Below, one piece after another: positions 54,613-64,000 of a stretch of DNA of 64,000 bases. Source of the DNA: Jiella pacifica. GTDB taxonomy: Bacteria; Pseudomonadota; Alphaproteobacteria; Rhizobiales; Rhizobiaceae. A program made the position numbers and the translations under genes. The notes below the pieces were generated by a model that saw only the letters and a program-made list of their open reading frames with translations, had not been told where the DNA came from and searched no databases. Each line of letters opens with the position of its first letter. Position 1 is the first letter of the stretch. The stretch covers positions 1 through 64,000 of the forward strand of contig NZ_JAAAMG010000025.1 of NCBI RefSeq assembly GCF_010500815.1, in the 5' to 3' direction.

Positions 54613-55620
54613 ATGACGATCGGTTTGAAGCAAACAGTCGTTCTGTTCGGCGGGTCCGGCTTTCTCGGGCGCTACGTCGCGCGGGCGCTCTGTCGGCGCG
54701 GGCACCGGGTCCGGGTGGCGTGCCGCCGGCCGGATCTCGCCTATCATCTGCAGGTCGCCGGAAACATGGGGCAGATCCTGCCGATCCAGGCCAATCTGCG
54801 CTATCGCTGGTCGGTCGACCGGGCGGTGGAAGACGCCGACCACGTCGTCAACCTCGTCGGCATTCTGGCCGAAAGCGGACGCCAGAGCTTCGACGCGGTG
54901 CAGAAATCCGGCGCCCGGGCCGTGGCGGAAGCCGCCAGAGGCGTCGGCGCCGGCATGACCCAGATCTCGGCGATCGGTGCCGATGCCGGGTCCAAGTCGC
55001 GCTACGCCCGCTCCAAGGCCGCCGGCGAAGCGGCCGTCTTTGAAGCGATCCCCGAAGCGACGATCCTGCGCCCTTCCATCGTCTTCGGTGCCGAGGACCA
55101 GTTCTTCAACCGTTTCGCCCAGATGTCGCGGTTTTCGCCGTTCCTGCCGCTGATCGGCGGCGGCAAGACACGTTATCAGCCGGTCTTCGTCGGCGACGTC
55201 GCCGAGGCGGTCGCCGACACCGTCGAAGGCAAGGTGCCGAACGGCCGGATCTACGAGCTCGGCGGGCCGGAGGTGCTGACCTTCAAGGAGATGATGGAGG
55301 AGATGCTGCGGGTGATCGGCCGCAAGCGCCGTTTCGTCACGATTCCCTTCGGCGCCGCATCGACCATGGCCGGGCTGATGCGCTTCCTGCCGGGGGCTCC
55401 GCTCACCGAGGATCAGGTCGAACTCTTGAAGAGCGACAACGTCGTTTCGGAGGAGGCGAAGGCCGAAGGCCGGACGCTCGACGCCTTCGAACGGATGCCG
55501 CGCACCCTCGACGCCATTCTGCCGACCTATCTCGTTCGCTTCCGCCCGCAGGGCCAGTTCACCCAGCCGCAGCCGCAGGCCGGCGGTCTCGACGCCGAGA
55601 ATCAGGACGGCCTCGCCTGA
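54613..55620 (+). CDS. complex I NDUFA9-family NAD(P)-binding protein
   Basis: A 335-residue atypical short-chain dehydrogenase. The Rossmann motif VVLFGGSGFLGRYVARAL starts at residue 8; VVNLVGILAESGRQSFDAVQ and HSRYARSKAAGE-like (SKSRYARSKAAGEAAV) follow. These are typical of alphaproteobacterial homologues of the mitochondrial complex I subunit NDUFA9. The ATG at 54613 follows AAGGAG. It is not beside nuo genes here. It sits upstream of TauE and converges with uppP, an arrangement seen in Hyphomicrobiales. Confidence 0.88.
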   Translation: MTIGLKQTVVLFGGSGFLGRYVARALCRRGHRVRVACRRPDLAYHLQVAGNMGQILPIQANLRYRWSVDRAVEDADHVVNLVGILAESGRQSFDAVQKSGARAVAEAARGVGAGMTQISAIGADAGSKSRYARSKAAGEAAVFEAIPEATILRPSIVFGAEDQFFNRFAQMSRFSPFLPLIGGGKTRYQPVFVGDVAEAVADTVEGKVPNGRIYELGGPEVLTFKEMMEEMLRVIGRKRRFVTIPFGAASTMAGLMRFLPGAPLTEDQVELLKSDNVVSEEAKAEGRTLDAFERMPRTLDAILPTYLVRFRPQGQFTQPQPQAGGLDAENQDGLA

Positions 55621-55650
55621 TCCAGATCATGATCGAAGCATGATGCGGCG

Positions 55651-56409
55651 ATGACGGCAGCGCTCTTGCCCGCGGGCCTGTCGCCCGGCGCCGCGATCTT
55701 CCTTGCCGTCGTCAGCTTCCTCACCTCGGCGCTGACGGCAGCCTTCGCGCTCGGCGGCGGGGTGACGCTGCTGGCGATCCTGAGCCTGTTCCTGCCGATC
55801 CAGGTGCTCGTCCCAGTCCACGGCATCGTCCAGTTCGCCTCCAATTTCGGCCGGGTGATGGTCCAGCGCCGGGCGGTCGAATGGTGGGTGATCACGCCCT
55901 TCTTCGTCGGCGCGGTGATCGGGGCGGCGATCGGCGCCCGCTTCGTCGTCGCCCTGCCAGAGCCGGTCCTGCATTTGACGCTCGGCGTGTTCCTGCTGAT
56001 CGTCACCTTCGCCAGACTGCCGCAGCTTGCCGCGATCGGACCGCTCGGCCTCGGGCTCACCGGCCTTGCGACGACATTCCTGTCGATGTTCGTCGGCGCC
56101 ACCGGGCCGATCAACGTCGCGATGTTTTCGAAGATCTTCGCCGACCGCAGGTCGCTCGTCGCGACGCTCGCCGCGATCACCGCCATCCAGCATGCCTTGA
56201 AGGCCGTGGCCTTCTTCGCGCTCGGCGTCGCCTTGTCGGCCTATCTCGGCCTGATCGTTCTTCTCGTCGTTGCGGGCTTTGCCGGAACGCTGGCGGGCAC
56301 CCATCTCCTGCAGCGCCTCGACGAGCGGATCTTCCGCCTCGTCCTGAAGGTCATCCTCGCCGTTCTCGCGGCCGACCTGATCCGCCGCGGGATCACTGGG
56401 CTCTGGTGA
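55651..56409 (+). CDS. TauE/SafE family sulfite/organic-anion exporter
   Basis: A 252-residue membrane protein with about eight hydrophobic segments, including [23 protein letters not shown] and [22 protein letters not shown]. The glycine-rich repeat pattern is that of the TauE/SafE (4-TMS duplicated) family. It may export sulfite or a related anion. It lies 30 bases after the NDUFA9-like gene, and its 3' end overlaps that of uppP by 17 bases. Confidence 0.85.
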   Translation: MTAALLPAGLSPGAAIFLAVVSFLTSALTAAFALGGGVTLLAILSLFLPIQVLVPVHGIVQFASNFGRVMVQRRAVEWWVITPFFVGAVIGAAIGARFVVALPEPVLHLTLGVFLLIVTFARLPQLAAIGPLGLGLTGLATTFLSMFVGATGPINVAMFSKIFADRRSLVATLAAITAIQHALKAVAFFALGVALSAYLGLIVLLVVAGFAGTLAGTHLLQRLDERIFRLVLKVILAVLAADLIRRGITGLW

Positions 56410-57337
56410 CGCGCGGGCTCTTGCCGGCCGCTGCATGGTCCGTCGGCAGTCCGACCTCCTCGCCGATCACGTCCTCGACGCTGAGCGAGCCGTCCAGCTG
56501 GACGGGGGAAGGCCGACCAGCATCGGCCGCCGGCGCGACGGTCAGGAGCAGCACCATGCCGAGCGTGCCGACGGCGATGCGCCACCAGGCGAAGGGCGCA
56601 AAACCGTGGCGGGAGACGAAGTCGAGCAGCGAGCGGACGACGAACAAGGCCGAAACGAAGGCGAGAACGAAGCCGACGGCGATCAGACCGGCATCGTCCA
56701 TCGACAGGACGTCGCGGTTCTTGAAGACGTCGTAGGCGACGGCGCCGGCCATGGTCGGCATCGCCAGAAAGAAGGAGAACTCGGCGGCCGAGCGCTTGTC
56801 GGTGCCCATCAGCAGGGATCCGGCGATGGTGGCGCCCGAGCGCGACGTGCCGGGGACCATGGCGAGGCACTGGAAGATGCCGATGGCCAGGCACAGCGAC
56901 AGCGGATAATCCATCACGTCGTCGTAGCGCACCTTGCGCGGCAGCTTGTCGATGACGAGGAGCAGGATGCCGCCGACGACGAGGGCGATGCAGATCACCA
57001 TCGGCGTTTCGAAGAGGACACGCTTGATGAAGTCGTGGGCGATGACGCCGACGACGGCTGCCGGCAGGAAGGCGATCAGGATGCCGAGGACGAAATGCCG
57101 GCTGCGCGGGCTGGTCGGCAGGGTGACGAAGAGCTGCCAAAGCTTGGCGAAATAGACCAGCAGGATGGCAAGGATCGCGCCCAGCTGGATGACGATCTCG
57201 AAGGTGCGGGCGGTGGAATGGAAGCCGAGGAAGTGGCCGAGCAGCAGGATGTGCCCCGTCGACGAGACGGGGATGAACTCGGTGAGACCCTCGACGATGC
57301 CGAGAATCGCCCCGTCGACATAGGCTCCAAGATCCAA
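56393..57337 (-). CDS. uppP: undecaprenyl-diphosphatase
   Basis: A 314-residue integral membrane phosphatase recycling undecaprenyl pyrophosphate for cell-wall synthesis. The two BacA motifs are clear: [14 protein letters not shown] at about 16-29 and [11 protein letters not shown]. About eight transmembrane segments. The C-terminal ~35 residues ([19 protein letters not shown] onward) extend past the usual 270-residue core and end in the overlap with the TauE gene. Overproduction gives bacitracin resistance in E. coli. Confidence 0.94.
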   Translation of the reverse strand: MDLGAYVDGAILGIVEGLTEFIPVSSTGHILLLGHFLGFHSTARTFEIVIQLGAILAILLVYFAKLWQLFVTLPTSPRSRHFVLGILIAFLPAAVVGVIAHDFIKRVLFETPMVICIALVVGGILLLVIDKLPRKVRYDDVMDYPLSLCLAIGIFQCLAMVPGTSRSGATIAGSLLMGTDKRSAAEFSFFLAMPTMAGAVAYDVFKNRDVLSMDDAGLIAVGFVLAFVSALFVVRSLLDFVSRHGFAPFAWWRIAVGTLGMVLLLTVAPAADAGRPSPVQLDGSLSVEDVIGEEVGLPTDHAAAGKSPRVTRAQ

Positions 57338-57775
57338 GTGCGATCTCCCTCATACCAACGGCCGAGGACGCACCGCGTCCACCCGGCGAACATCCGCCAT
57401 CCGGCGGCATGGAAGTCCAGCCGACCAGCTTTCGACCCGGCGACCTTCGTCACCACGTGTCCGGCCAAATTGCGGCGTGCAGCGCGATTCACGCCCGGTG
57501 AAGCGCCCGCTCTTTGAGCTTCGAGTCTGGCGCCGGGCTGACCTCTCACGGGTGCAAAGGGGAACCAAGCCTTCGCCTCGCGCATTCGTGAGCCAACTAC
57601 CAAGGGAGCCTCCACTGCCGCTATTTGAACAAAAACCAGGCCTTTCCAATCTGTTGACGATTTTGTGCGATGTTTCCGCCAATGCCCCGGCTGCGACTCG
57701 TGCGAGTGCCTGCGCGAGCCTCGTCAGTTGCTCAATGCCGCAGCCGCAGCCGTTCAGAACCCGATTTCAGGCGAA
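57338..57775. other. divergent intergenic region, no gene seen
   Basis: About 438 bases between uppP and the GST gene. A TTGACG hexamer occurs at about 57653 without a good -10 partner. Frames here run into the GST gene in another start but are not supported by ribosome sites. Confidence 0.4.
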
Positions 57776-58468
57776 ATGTTGAAACTGCACCACCATCCGA
57801 TGTCCGCCGCCTCCCGCTTCGTTCGGCTGGTCCTTGCCGAATATGGCGAGCGTTGCGAACTGGTGGAGGAGCGGCCCTGGGAACGGCGTCGCGACTTCCT
57901 GATGCTCAATCCGGCGGCCACCCTGCCGATCCTGATCGAGGACAACGGCCCGCCGATCGTCGGCGGCATCGTCGCCGGCGAATATCTGGACGAAACCCGG
58001 GGCGCCTTTCAGCGCGACAAGCGGCTGATGTCGGAGAAGCCGCTGGAGCGGGCCGAGGCGCGGCGCCTGACCGAGTGGTTCCTGAAGAAGATGGAGAGCG
58101 AGGTTACCCGCTATCTCATCCGCGAGCGGGTGTTCAAGCTGGAGATGCGGCAGGAGGACGGCGGCGGCGCGCCGGACGCCTCGGCAATTCGCGCGGCCAG
58201 AGCCAATCTCAAGCATCACCTTCGCTATCTCGGCTGGCTGGTCGAGGCGCGGGACTGGCTCGCCGGGCCGAAGCTGACCTATGCGGACATGGCGGCAGCC
58301 GCGGCGCTCTCGACCCTCGACTATATCGGCGAAGTGCCTTGGGATTCCGAGCCGCAGGCCAAGGACTGGTACATGCGGATGAAATCCCGCCCCTCCTTCC
58401 GCACGCTCCTGACCGAGCGCGTGCGCGGCCTGCCACCCTCGCTGAACTACGCCGAACTCGACTTCTGA
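57776..58468 (+). CDS. glutathione S-transferase family protein
   Basis: A 230-residue GST. The N-terminal thioredoxin-like part (LKLHHHPMSAASRFVRLVLAEYGERCELVEERPW) ends in NPAATLPILIEDNG, with the cis-Pro at LPIL. Helical C-terminal domain contains KLTYADMAAAAALSTLDYIGEVPW. The place of this gene beside NDUFA9/uppP fits the GST called FtsZ1-type neighbour in Hyphomicrobiales. Substrate unknown. The frame is open upstream to 57665, but the ATG at 57776 gives the normal start. Confidence 0.88.
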   Translation: MLKLHHHPMSAASRFVRLVLAEYGERCELVEERPWERRRDFLMLNPAATLPILIEDNGPPIVGGIVAGEYLDETRGAFQRDKRLMSEKPLERAEARRLTEWFLKKMESEVTRYLIRERVFKLEMRQEDGGGAPDASAIRAARANLKHHLRYLGWLVEARDWLAGPKLTYADMAAAAALSTLDYIGEVPWDSEPQAKDWYMRMKSRPSFRTLLTERVRGLPPSLNYAELDF

Positions 58469-58556
58469 CGCTCCGCCGACCACGAGGCGCGGGTCAAGGG
58501 CTGGTCGAACCGCCCGGCTGCCGCATTTCTCCCGGTGATATCCGAGGAGAAACCAG

Positions 58557-59549
58557 ATGCATCAGCGAAAGCTCGGTTCCGACCTTTCAGTTTCGGCAAT
58601 CGGCCTCGGCTGCATGGGCATGAGCCACGCCTATGGCGGCCAGGACGAGGCCGAATCGATCAAGACCCTGCACCGCGCCGTGGAGATCGGCGTCACCTTT
58701 TGGGACACGGCCGAAGTCTACGGTCCCTTCACTAACGAGGAGCTGGTGGGCAAGGCGCTGAAGGGGCGGCGCGACAAGGTGGTCGTCGCCACCAAGTTCG
58801 GGTTCACGATCGCCAAGGAGGCGGGCGGAGCCGGCACGCGGGGCAGCGGTACGGATTCGCGGCCCGAGCACGTCAAGCAGGTCTGCGAGGAAAGCCTCGC
58901 CCGGCTCGGCATCGAGACGATCGACCTGTTCTACCAGCACCGCGTCGACCCGGACGTGCCGATCGAAGAAACGGTCGGGGCGATGGCCGATCTCGTCAAA
59001 GCCGGCAAGGTGCGGGCGCTGGGGCTTTCGGAGGCCGGACCGGAGACCATTCGCCGGGCCCATGCGACCCATCCGATCGCCGCGCTGCAGAACGAATATT
59101 CGCTTTTCACCCGCGACCCGGAGGAAAAGATCATCCCGCTCTGCGAGGAGCTCGGCATCACGCTGGTGCCCTATTCGCCGCTCGGGCGCGGCCAACTGAC
59201 CGGCGGGTTGACCAGCCCCGACCAGATCGCCGAGGGCGACTTCCGCAAGAACCTGCCGCGGTTTCAGGCCGAAGCGATGGCCGCCAACGCCGCCCTGGTG
59301 GAGACGCTGAAGGCGCTCGCCGCGGCCAAGGGCGTGACGGCGGCGCAGTTGGCGCTGGCCTGGCTCCTGTCGCGCAAGGACTTCGTGGTGCCGATCCCCG
59401 GCGCTCGCAAGATCAAACACCTGGAGGAGAACGCCGCCGCCGCCGACATCACATTGACGCAGGCCGAGCAGGCCGAGATCGGCGAGAAGCTGGCAAATGT
59501 CGCCGGCGCGCGCTACCGTCCGGACCAGCTGGCGATGACCGGGCGCTGA
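58557..59549 (+). CDS. aldo/keto reductase
   Basis: A 330-residue AKR with the full tetrad: Asp and Tyr in FWDTAEVYGPF, Lys in VVVATKFG and His in DLFYQHRVD. GVTFWDT, LGLSEAGPETIRRAH and VPIPGARKIKHLEENA are typical of AKR13-like enzymes. It uses NADPH to reduce aldehydes or ketones in the cytoplasm. GAGGAG lies before the ATG. Single gene. Confidence 0.92.
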   Translation: MHQRKLGSDLSVSAIGLGCMGMSHAYGGQDEAESIKTLHRAVEIGVTFWDTAEVYGPFTNEELVGKALKGRRDKVVVATKFGFTIAKEAGGAGTRGSGTDSRPEHVKQVCEESLARLGIETIDLFYQHRVDPDVPIEETVGAMADLVKAGKVRALGLSEAGPETIRRAHATHPIAALQNEYSLFTRDPEEKIIPLCEELGITLVPYSPLGRGQLTGGLTSPDQIAEGDFRKNLPRFQAEAMAANAALVETLKALAAAKGVTAAQLALAWLLSRKDFVVPIPGARKIKHLEENAAAADITLTQAEQAEIGEKLANVAGARYRPDQLAMTGR

Positions 59550-59656
59550 TCCCGGGCCGATGATCGCCGGCCGCCGCTCTGCGGCACCTGTTCCAAAGTC
59601 CGGGCGGTCGAGCGGCGGCTATCCGCCGGCCGGCCGGACCGTCTTCAGAGGCAACG

Positions 59657-60133
59657 ATGGCACGAGACTGGAAACTTCCCCGCAAGGGCAGCTGCCGCTG
59701 CGGCGCACTGGCTTTCGAGGTGACGACGGCGCCGATGATCACCGCCGCCTGCCACTGCCGTGGCTGCCAGAAGATGGCCTCCAGCGCCTATTCATTGACG
59801 ATGATGGTGCCGGAGGACGGTTTCGCGGTGACGTCCGGCGAACCCGTGCTCGGCGGGATGAAGGGCGAGGAGGTGCAGCACTTTTTCTGCCCGTCCTGCC
59901 TCACCTGGGTGTTTTCGAAACCGCAACGGATCGCCGGCTTCGTCAATCTGCGAGCGACGATGCTCGACGATACCGGCGACATCGCCCCCTTCATCGAGAC
60001 CTGGACGGATGAGCGGTTGCCCTTTGCCGAAACCGGCGCCCCGAAGAGCTTTCCGCAGTTTCCGCCGCCGGATGAATTCGGACCGCTGCTCCAGGCCTTC
60101 GCGGCATGGGAAGATGGGTCCCGCAGGGGCTGA
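59657..60133 (+). CDS. GFA family zinc protein
   Basis: A 158-residue protein of the glutathione-dependent formaldehyde-activating enzyme-like (GFA/CENP-V) fold. The zinc cysteines are in CRCGAL, CHCRGCQ and CPSC. The real GFA enzyme activity has been questioned, and many paralogues have unknown roles. The ATG at 59657 follows AGAGG. Single gene converging with the GNAT gene. Confidence 0.87.
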   Translation: MARDWKLPRKGSCRCGALAFEVTTAPMITAACHCRGCQKMASSAYSLTMMVPEDGFAVTSGEPVLGGMKGEEVQHFFCPSCLTWVFSKPQRIAGFVNLRATMLDDTGDIAPFIETWTDERLPFAETGAPKSFPQFPPPDEFGPLLQAFAAWEDGSRRG

Positions 60134-60172
60134 CGAGGGGCCCCTCGCGCACCGTCTCGGGCCCATTGCGGA

Positions 60173-60844
60173 TCAGGCGAATCGCAGGGGGTTCGCCTGC
60201 CTGCCCTCGGCGTCGAAATTCGCCGGATCGAGCCAGGTATCGTAGCCCGCCTTCAGCCGCGGCCAGTCCCGGTCGAGCATGGCGAACCAGGCGGTGTCGC
60301 GGTTCTCCCCCTTCACCACCATGTGCTGGCGGAAGACGCCCTCGAAGGCGAAGCCGAAACGCTGCGCCGCGCGCTTCGACGGTGCGTTGCGATCGTTGCA
60401 CTTCCATTCGAAGCGGCGGTAGCCGAGGGTCTCGAAGACGTAATCCGCCGTCAGATAGAGGGCCTCGGTGGCGATCCGCGTGCCGGCGATCCCCTCCCCC
60501 CAGAGAATGTTGCCGATCTCGATCACCCCATGGTCCGGGGTGATCCGCATCAGCGACTGCCGCCCCCCGGCCCGGCCGGCCGCCCTGTCGACGACGACGT
60601 GGAACAGCGGATCGGCGGAGGTGGCAACCCGCTCCATCCATTCGCGCAGGGCCTCGGGTGTTTCCGGCGCATGGTCGAAGAGCCAGCGATGGCGGGTGTC
60701 GGCATCGGAAACGATCGCGGCGAACAGATCATTCGAATGCCGTGCCGGATCGAACGGCTCAAGCCGCGCATAGCGGCCTTCGAGGACGATGGGCTCGGGC
60801 TTTGCCGCGGGAACGCGAATGGGGACGTCGTCTGCCTCGATCAT
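60173..60844 (-). CDS. GNAT-family N-acetyltransferase (RimJ/RimL-like)
   Basis: A 223-residue acetyltransferase of the Acetyltransf_3 type. It starts MIEADDVPIRVPAAKPEPIVLEG at the ATG at 60844; the frame extends upstream but without family similarity. Characteristic parts are EIGNILWGEGIAGTRIATEALYLTADYVFETLGYRRFEWKC and the coenzyme A loop region NAPSKRAAQRFGFAFEGVFR. The likely substrates are protein N-termini or amino-acid-like small molecules. Confidence 0.85.
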   Translation of the reverse strand: MIEADDVPIRVPAAKPEPIVLEGRYARLEPFDPARHSNDLFAAIVSDADTRHRWLFDHAPETPEALREWMERVATSADPLFHVVVDRAAGRAGGRQSLMRITPDHGVIEIGNILWGEGIAGTRIATEALYLTADYVFETLGYRRFEWKCNDRNAPSKRAAQRFGFAFEGVFRQHMVVKGENRDTAWFAMLDRDWPRLKAGYDTWLDPANFDAEGRQANPLRFA

Positions 60845-60940
60845 GCGCCAAATCCTGCTCGTCGAGCCAACGTTGCCGCGCCGGCGCGGGGCCTCGAAAT
60901 CGTCGATAGCAGGCAGGCTTGTGGGCAGGCATCTGCAAAA

Positions 60941-60972
60941 ATGTGCCGGCGACACGAATGTCGCCGGCACAT
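60941..60972 (-). terminator. intrinsic terminator of serA
   Basis: A perfect 14-bp stem (60941-60954 with 60959-60972) around the stable loop CGAA. The A-run to its left becomes a U-run on the minus strand, 42 bases past the serA stop codon. Confidence 0.85.
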
Positions 60973-61013
60973 GGCTCGTCTCGGGAGGACGAAGATTTTG
61001 GGCTTGAGCCCGA

Positions 61014-62621
61014 TCAGGCGGTGACTTCCGCGACGTCGAAGGTCAGCGGCTTGGCGCTGGCGATCGCCTTATGGGCGCGGACCTTGTCGAGCACCTCTTC
61101 CGGCACCGGCGAGTCGACGTAGAGGAGCGCGATGGCATCGCCGCCCGGCCGGTTGCGGCCGAGCTGGAAGTTGGCGATGTTGACGTCCGCATTGCCGAAC
61201 ACCGTGCCGAGCAGGCCGATGATGCCCGGCGCGTCGTTGTTTGTGGTGTAGACCATGTAGCGGCCGATCTCGGCGTCGAGATTGATCCCCTTGATCTGGA
61301 TGAAGCGCGGCTTGCCGTCGGAGAACACGGTGCCGGCGACGTCGCGGGTCTGCTTCTCGGTGGTGATCGTCAGCTTGATGTAGGTCTCGAAGACGCCCGA
61401 CTGGTCGCGGCGCGACTCCGTCACCTGGATGCCGCGTTCCTTGGCCATCACCGGCGCCGAGACCATGTTGACGTCCGGCGTCTGGCTCTTCATCAGGCCG
61501 GCGAGCGCCGCCGAGGTCAGTGCCCGCGTGTTCATCGACGCGACGGCGCCGTCATAGACGATCTCGACCGACTTGATCGGCTCCTCCGTCACCTGGCCGA
61601 CGAAGGCGCCGAGGCATTCGGCGAGCTTGACGAAAGGCGTCAGGATCGGCGCCTCCTCGGCAGTGATGGAGGGCATGTTGATGGCGTTGGAAACCGCGCC
61701 GCGCAGGAGATAGTCCGACATCTGCTCGGCGACCTGCAGGGCGACGTTCTCCTGAGCTTCCGAGGTCGACGCGCCGAGATGGGGCGTGCAGACGACGCCC
61801 GGAAGGCCGAAGAGGACGCTCTCCTTGGCGGGCTCGGTCTCGAAGACGTCGACGCCGGCCCCGGCCACCTTGCCGGACTTGATCGCTTCGGCGAGATCGG
61901 CCTCGACGACCAGGCCGCCGCGGGCGCAGTTGATGATGCGTACACCGTCCTTCATCTTGGCGATGGCCGCCTTGTTGATGATGCCCTTGGTCTTGTCGGT
62001 CATCGGCGTGTGAAGCGTGATGAAGTCGGCGCGCTTGAAGAGGTCGTCGAGTTCGACCTTCTCGATGCCGAGCTGGGCGGCTCGCTCGGCCGACAGGAAC
62101 GGATCGAAGGCGACGACGCGCATCTTCAGGCCGACACCCCGCGAGGCGACGATCGAGCCGATATTGCCGCAGCCGATGACGCCGAGGGTCTTGCCGGTGA
62201 TCTCGACGCCCATGAAGCGGTTCTTCTCCCACTTGCCGGCCTGGGTGGAGGCATCGGCGGCGGGAAGCTCGCGGGCGACGGCGAACATCAGGGCGATGGC
62301 GTGCTCCGCCGTGGTGATCGAGTTGCCGAAGGGCGTGTTCATCACGATGATGCCCTTGCGGCTCGCCGCCGGGATGTCGACGTTGTCGACCCCGATGCCG
62401 GCGCGGCCGATGACCTTCAGATTGGTCGCCGCCTCGATGATCTTCTCGGTGACCTTGGTGGCCGAGCGGATGGCGAGGCCGTCGTAATTGCCGATGATCT
62501 CGAGCAGCTTGTCCTTGTCCTTGCCGAGCTGCGGCTGGAAGTCGACCTCGATGCCGCGATCCTTGAAGATCTGGACGGCGGTTTCGGAAAGGGCGTCGGA
62601 TACGAGAACGCGAGGTGCCAT
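61014..62621 (-). CDS. serA: D-3-phosphoglycerate dehydrogenase
   Basis: A 535-residue enzyme, the long form with an intervening domain and a C-terminal ACT domain. It catalyses the first step of serine synthesis. VGRAGIGVDNVDI-like (VIGRAGIGVDNVDIPAA), the NAD site LGVIGCGNIGSIVA, Arg in INCARGGLV, Glu in FETEPA and His in CTPHLGAST are intact. The ACT domain (NNDAPGIIGLLGTVFGNADVNIANFQLGR) binds serine in feedback-inhibited homologues. AAGGAC precedes the ATG at 62621. serC lies upstream on the same strand across a repeat-rich gap. Confidence 0.96.
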   Translation of the reverse strand: MAPRVLVSDALSETAVQIFKDRGIEVDFQPQLGKDKDKLLEIIGNYDGLAIRSATKVTEKIIEAATNLKVIGRAGIGVDNVDIPAASRKGIIVMNTPFGNSITTAEHAIALMFAVARELPAADASTQAGKWEKNRFMGVEITGKTLGVIGCGNIGSIVASRGVGLKMRVVAFDPFLSAERAAQLGIEKVELDDLFKRADFITLHTPMTDKTKGIINKAAIAKMKDGVRIINCARGGLVVEADLAEAIKSGKVAGAGVDVFETEPAKESVLFGLPGVVCTPHLGASTSEAQENVALQVAEQMSDYLLRGAVSNAINMPSITAEEAPILTPFVKLAECLGAFVGQVTEEPIKSVEIVYDGAVASMNTRALTSAALAGLMKSQTPDVNMVSAPVMAKERGIQVTESRRDQSGVFETYIKLTITTEKQTRDVAGTVFSDGKPRFIQIKGINLDAEIGRYMVYTTNNDAPGIIGLLGTVFGNADVNIANFQLGRNRPGGDAIALLYVDSPVPEEVLDKVRAHKAIASAKPLTFDVAEVTA

Positions 62622-63077
62622 GGTGTCTGGTCCTTTTCGGTGCGACGACGGCGTATTGCTCGGTCGCCGCTGGAAGATCGTTCGCCGACTTTTCCGATCG
62701 TCATCCCGGCCTTGAGCCGGGATCCATTCCTCGGCCTCTTGACGGGTAGCCGGCCGAGAACAACCTCGGCCCGATCGGTTCATGCTCGGCGGTTTGGCAT
62801 GGATCCCGGGTCAAGCCGGGGATGACAAAGCGTTGGAGTTCGGCGCAGGGCCGGTAAAGCAAAGCAGCGCAACCGCTTGGAGGTCCGGACGCCGTGACGT
62901 CGAAGCTCGGCGCCGGACGCTCGTTTCCCTGAGGCCCTCATCCTGAGGTGCGAGCCGGCCAAAGGCCGGTGAAGCCTCGAAGGGCGAGGGCCGGGACGTA
63001 GCGCCTGTCATCCCTCGCCCTTCGAGGCCGCCTGCGGCGGCACCTCAGGATGAGGGATGAAGAAACGCTAGCGGCCC
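62622..63077. repeat. serA-serC spacer with two inverted-repeat pairs
   Basis: The 456-base spacer holds two palindrome pairs. The first is 62701-62727 with 62799-62825, matching at 24 of 27 positions when one is reversed. The second is 62935-62990 with 63012-63056, sharing CCCTCATCCTGAGGTG and CTCGAAGGGCGAGGG ends in reversed order. Both look like the dispersed palindromic repeats common in alphaproteobacterial intergenic DNA. Folding could stall or stabilise transcripts between serC and serA. Confidence 0.75.

Positions 63078-64000
<923 letters not shown>

Noticed and set aside
61071-62825. A 584-codon frame antisense to serA
   Set aside because: Asp/Leu/Gly/Arg shadow with no recognisable domain; serA is unambiguous.

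Overview
The window is a high-GC chromosomal segment from an alphaproteobacterium, most likely of the Hyphomicrobiales (Rhizobiales). This rests on gene content: an NDUFA9-type complex I accessory homologue, a PrkA/YeaH/SpoVR block, an ATP-grasp/alpha-E/Anbu operon, a Smo-type polyol ABC operon and paired serA/serC. The genus cannot be fixed by eye. No tRNA, rRNA, CRISPR array, insertion sequence or prophage was seen.

Layout. 1-2 kb: a possibly decayed LacI-type start at the left edge and a TPR plus DXD glycosyltransferase. 2-9.3 kb (minus strand): polyol (sorbitol/mannitol-type) uptake and oxidation, namely a SorC regulator, a binding protein, two permeases, an ATPase and a polyol dehydrogenase. 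9.6-12.9 kb: ATP-grasp, alpha-E and Anbu protease genes without the usual transglutaminase. 13-18.5 kb: a Tat-exported L,D-transpeptidase, a gamma-glutamyltransferase and two proteins of unknown function. 18.6-33 kb: a large catabolic block. Its minus arm holds a CobW-type metallochaperone, an M24 peptidase, a GntR regulator, a DapA-family deaminase or lyase, a D-amino-acid dehydrogenase and a 4-hydroxyproline epimerase. Its plus arm, transcribed divergently, holds two tandem amidohydrolases and a Pot-type ABC transporter. 33-35.5 kb: carboxynorspermidine decarboxylase and synthase.

36-48 kb is mostly housekeeping and small envelope proteins: an AGCS symporter, folD, a Hint-domain protein with an AT-rich N-terminus, a lytic transglycosylase, a crotonase-fold enzyme, several lipoproteins, and a coupled pncA-sir2 pair. 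48.4-53.3 kb: prkA-yeaH-spoVR, a stationary-phase/stress module with a candidate FNR/FixK box upstream. 53.3-54.3 kb: an unusual two-gene operon of a RusA-type resolvase and a nuclease-HEPN fusion. 54.6-64 kb: NDUFA9-like, TauE, UppP, GST, aldo/keto reductase, GFA, GNAT, serA, a repeat-rich spacer, and serC running off the right edge.

The two items most likely to be new are the RusA/REase-HEPN pair and the divergent 19.7-32.9 kb block. The second can be read as a system for importing and breaking down (hydroxy)proline-containing peptides or conjugates. A perfect 12-bp stem that would hide the ribosome binding site of the last permease gene of that block is also notable.
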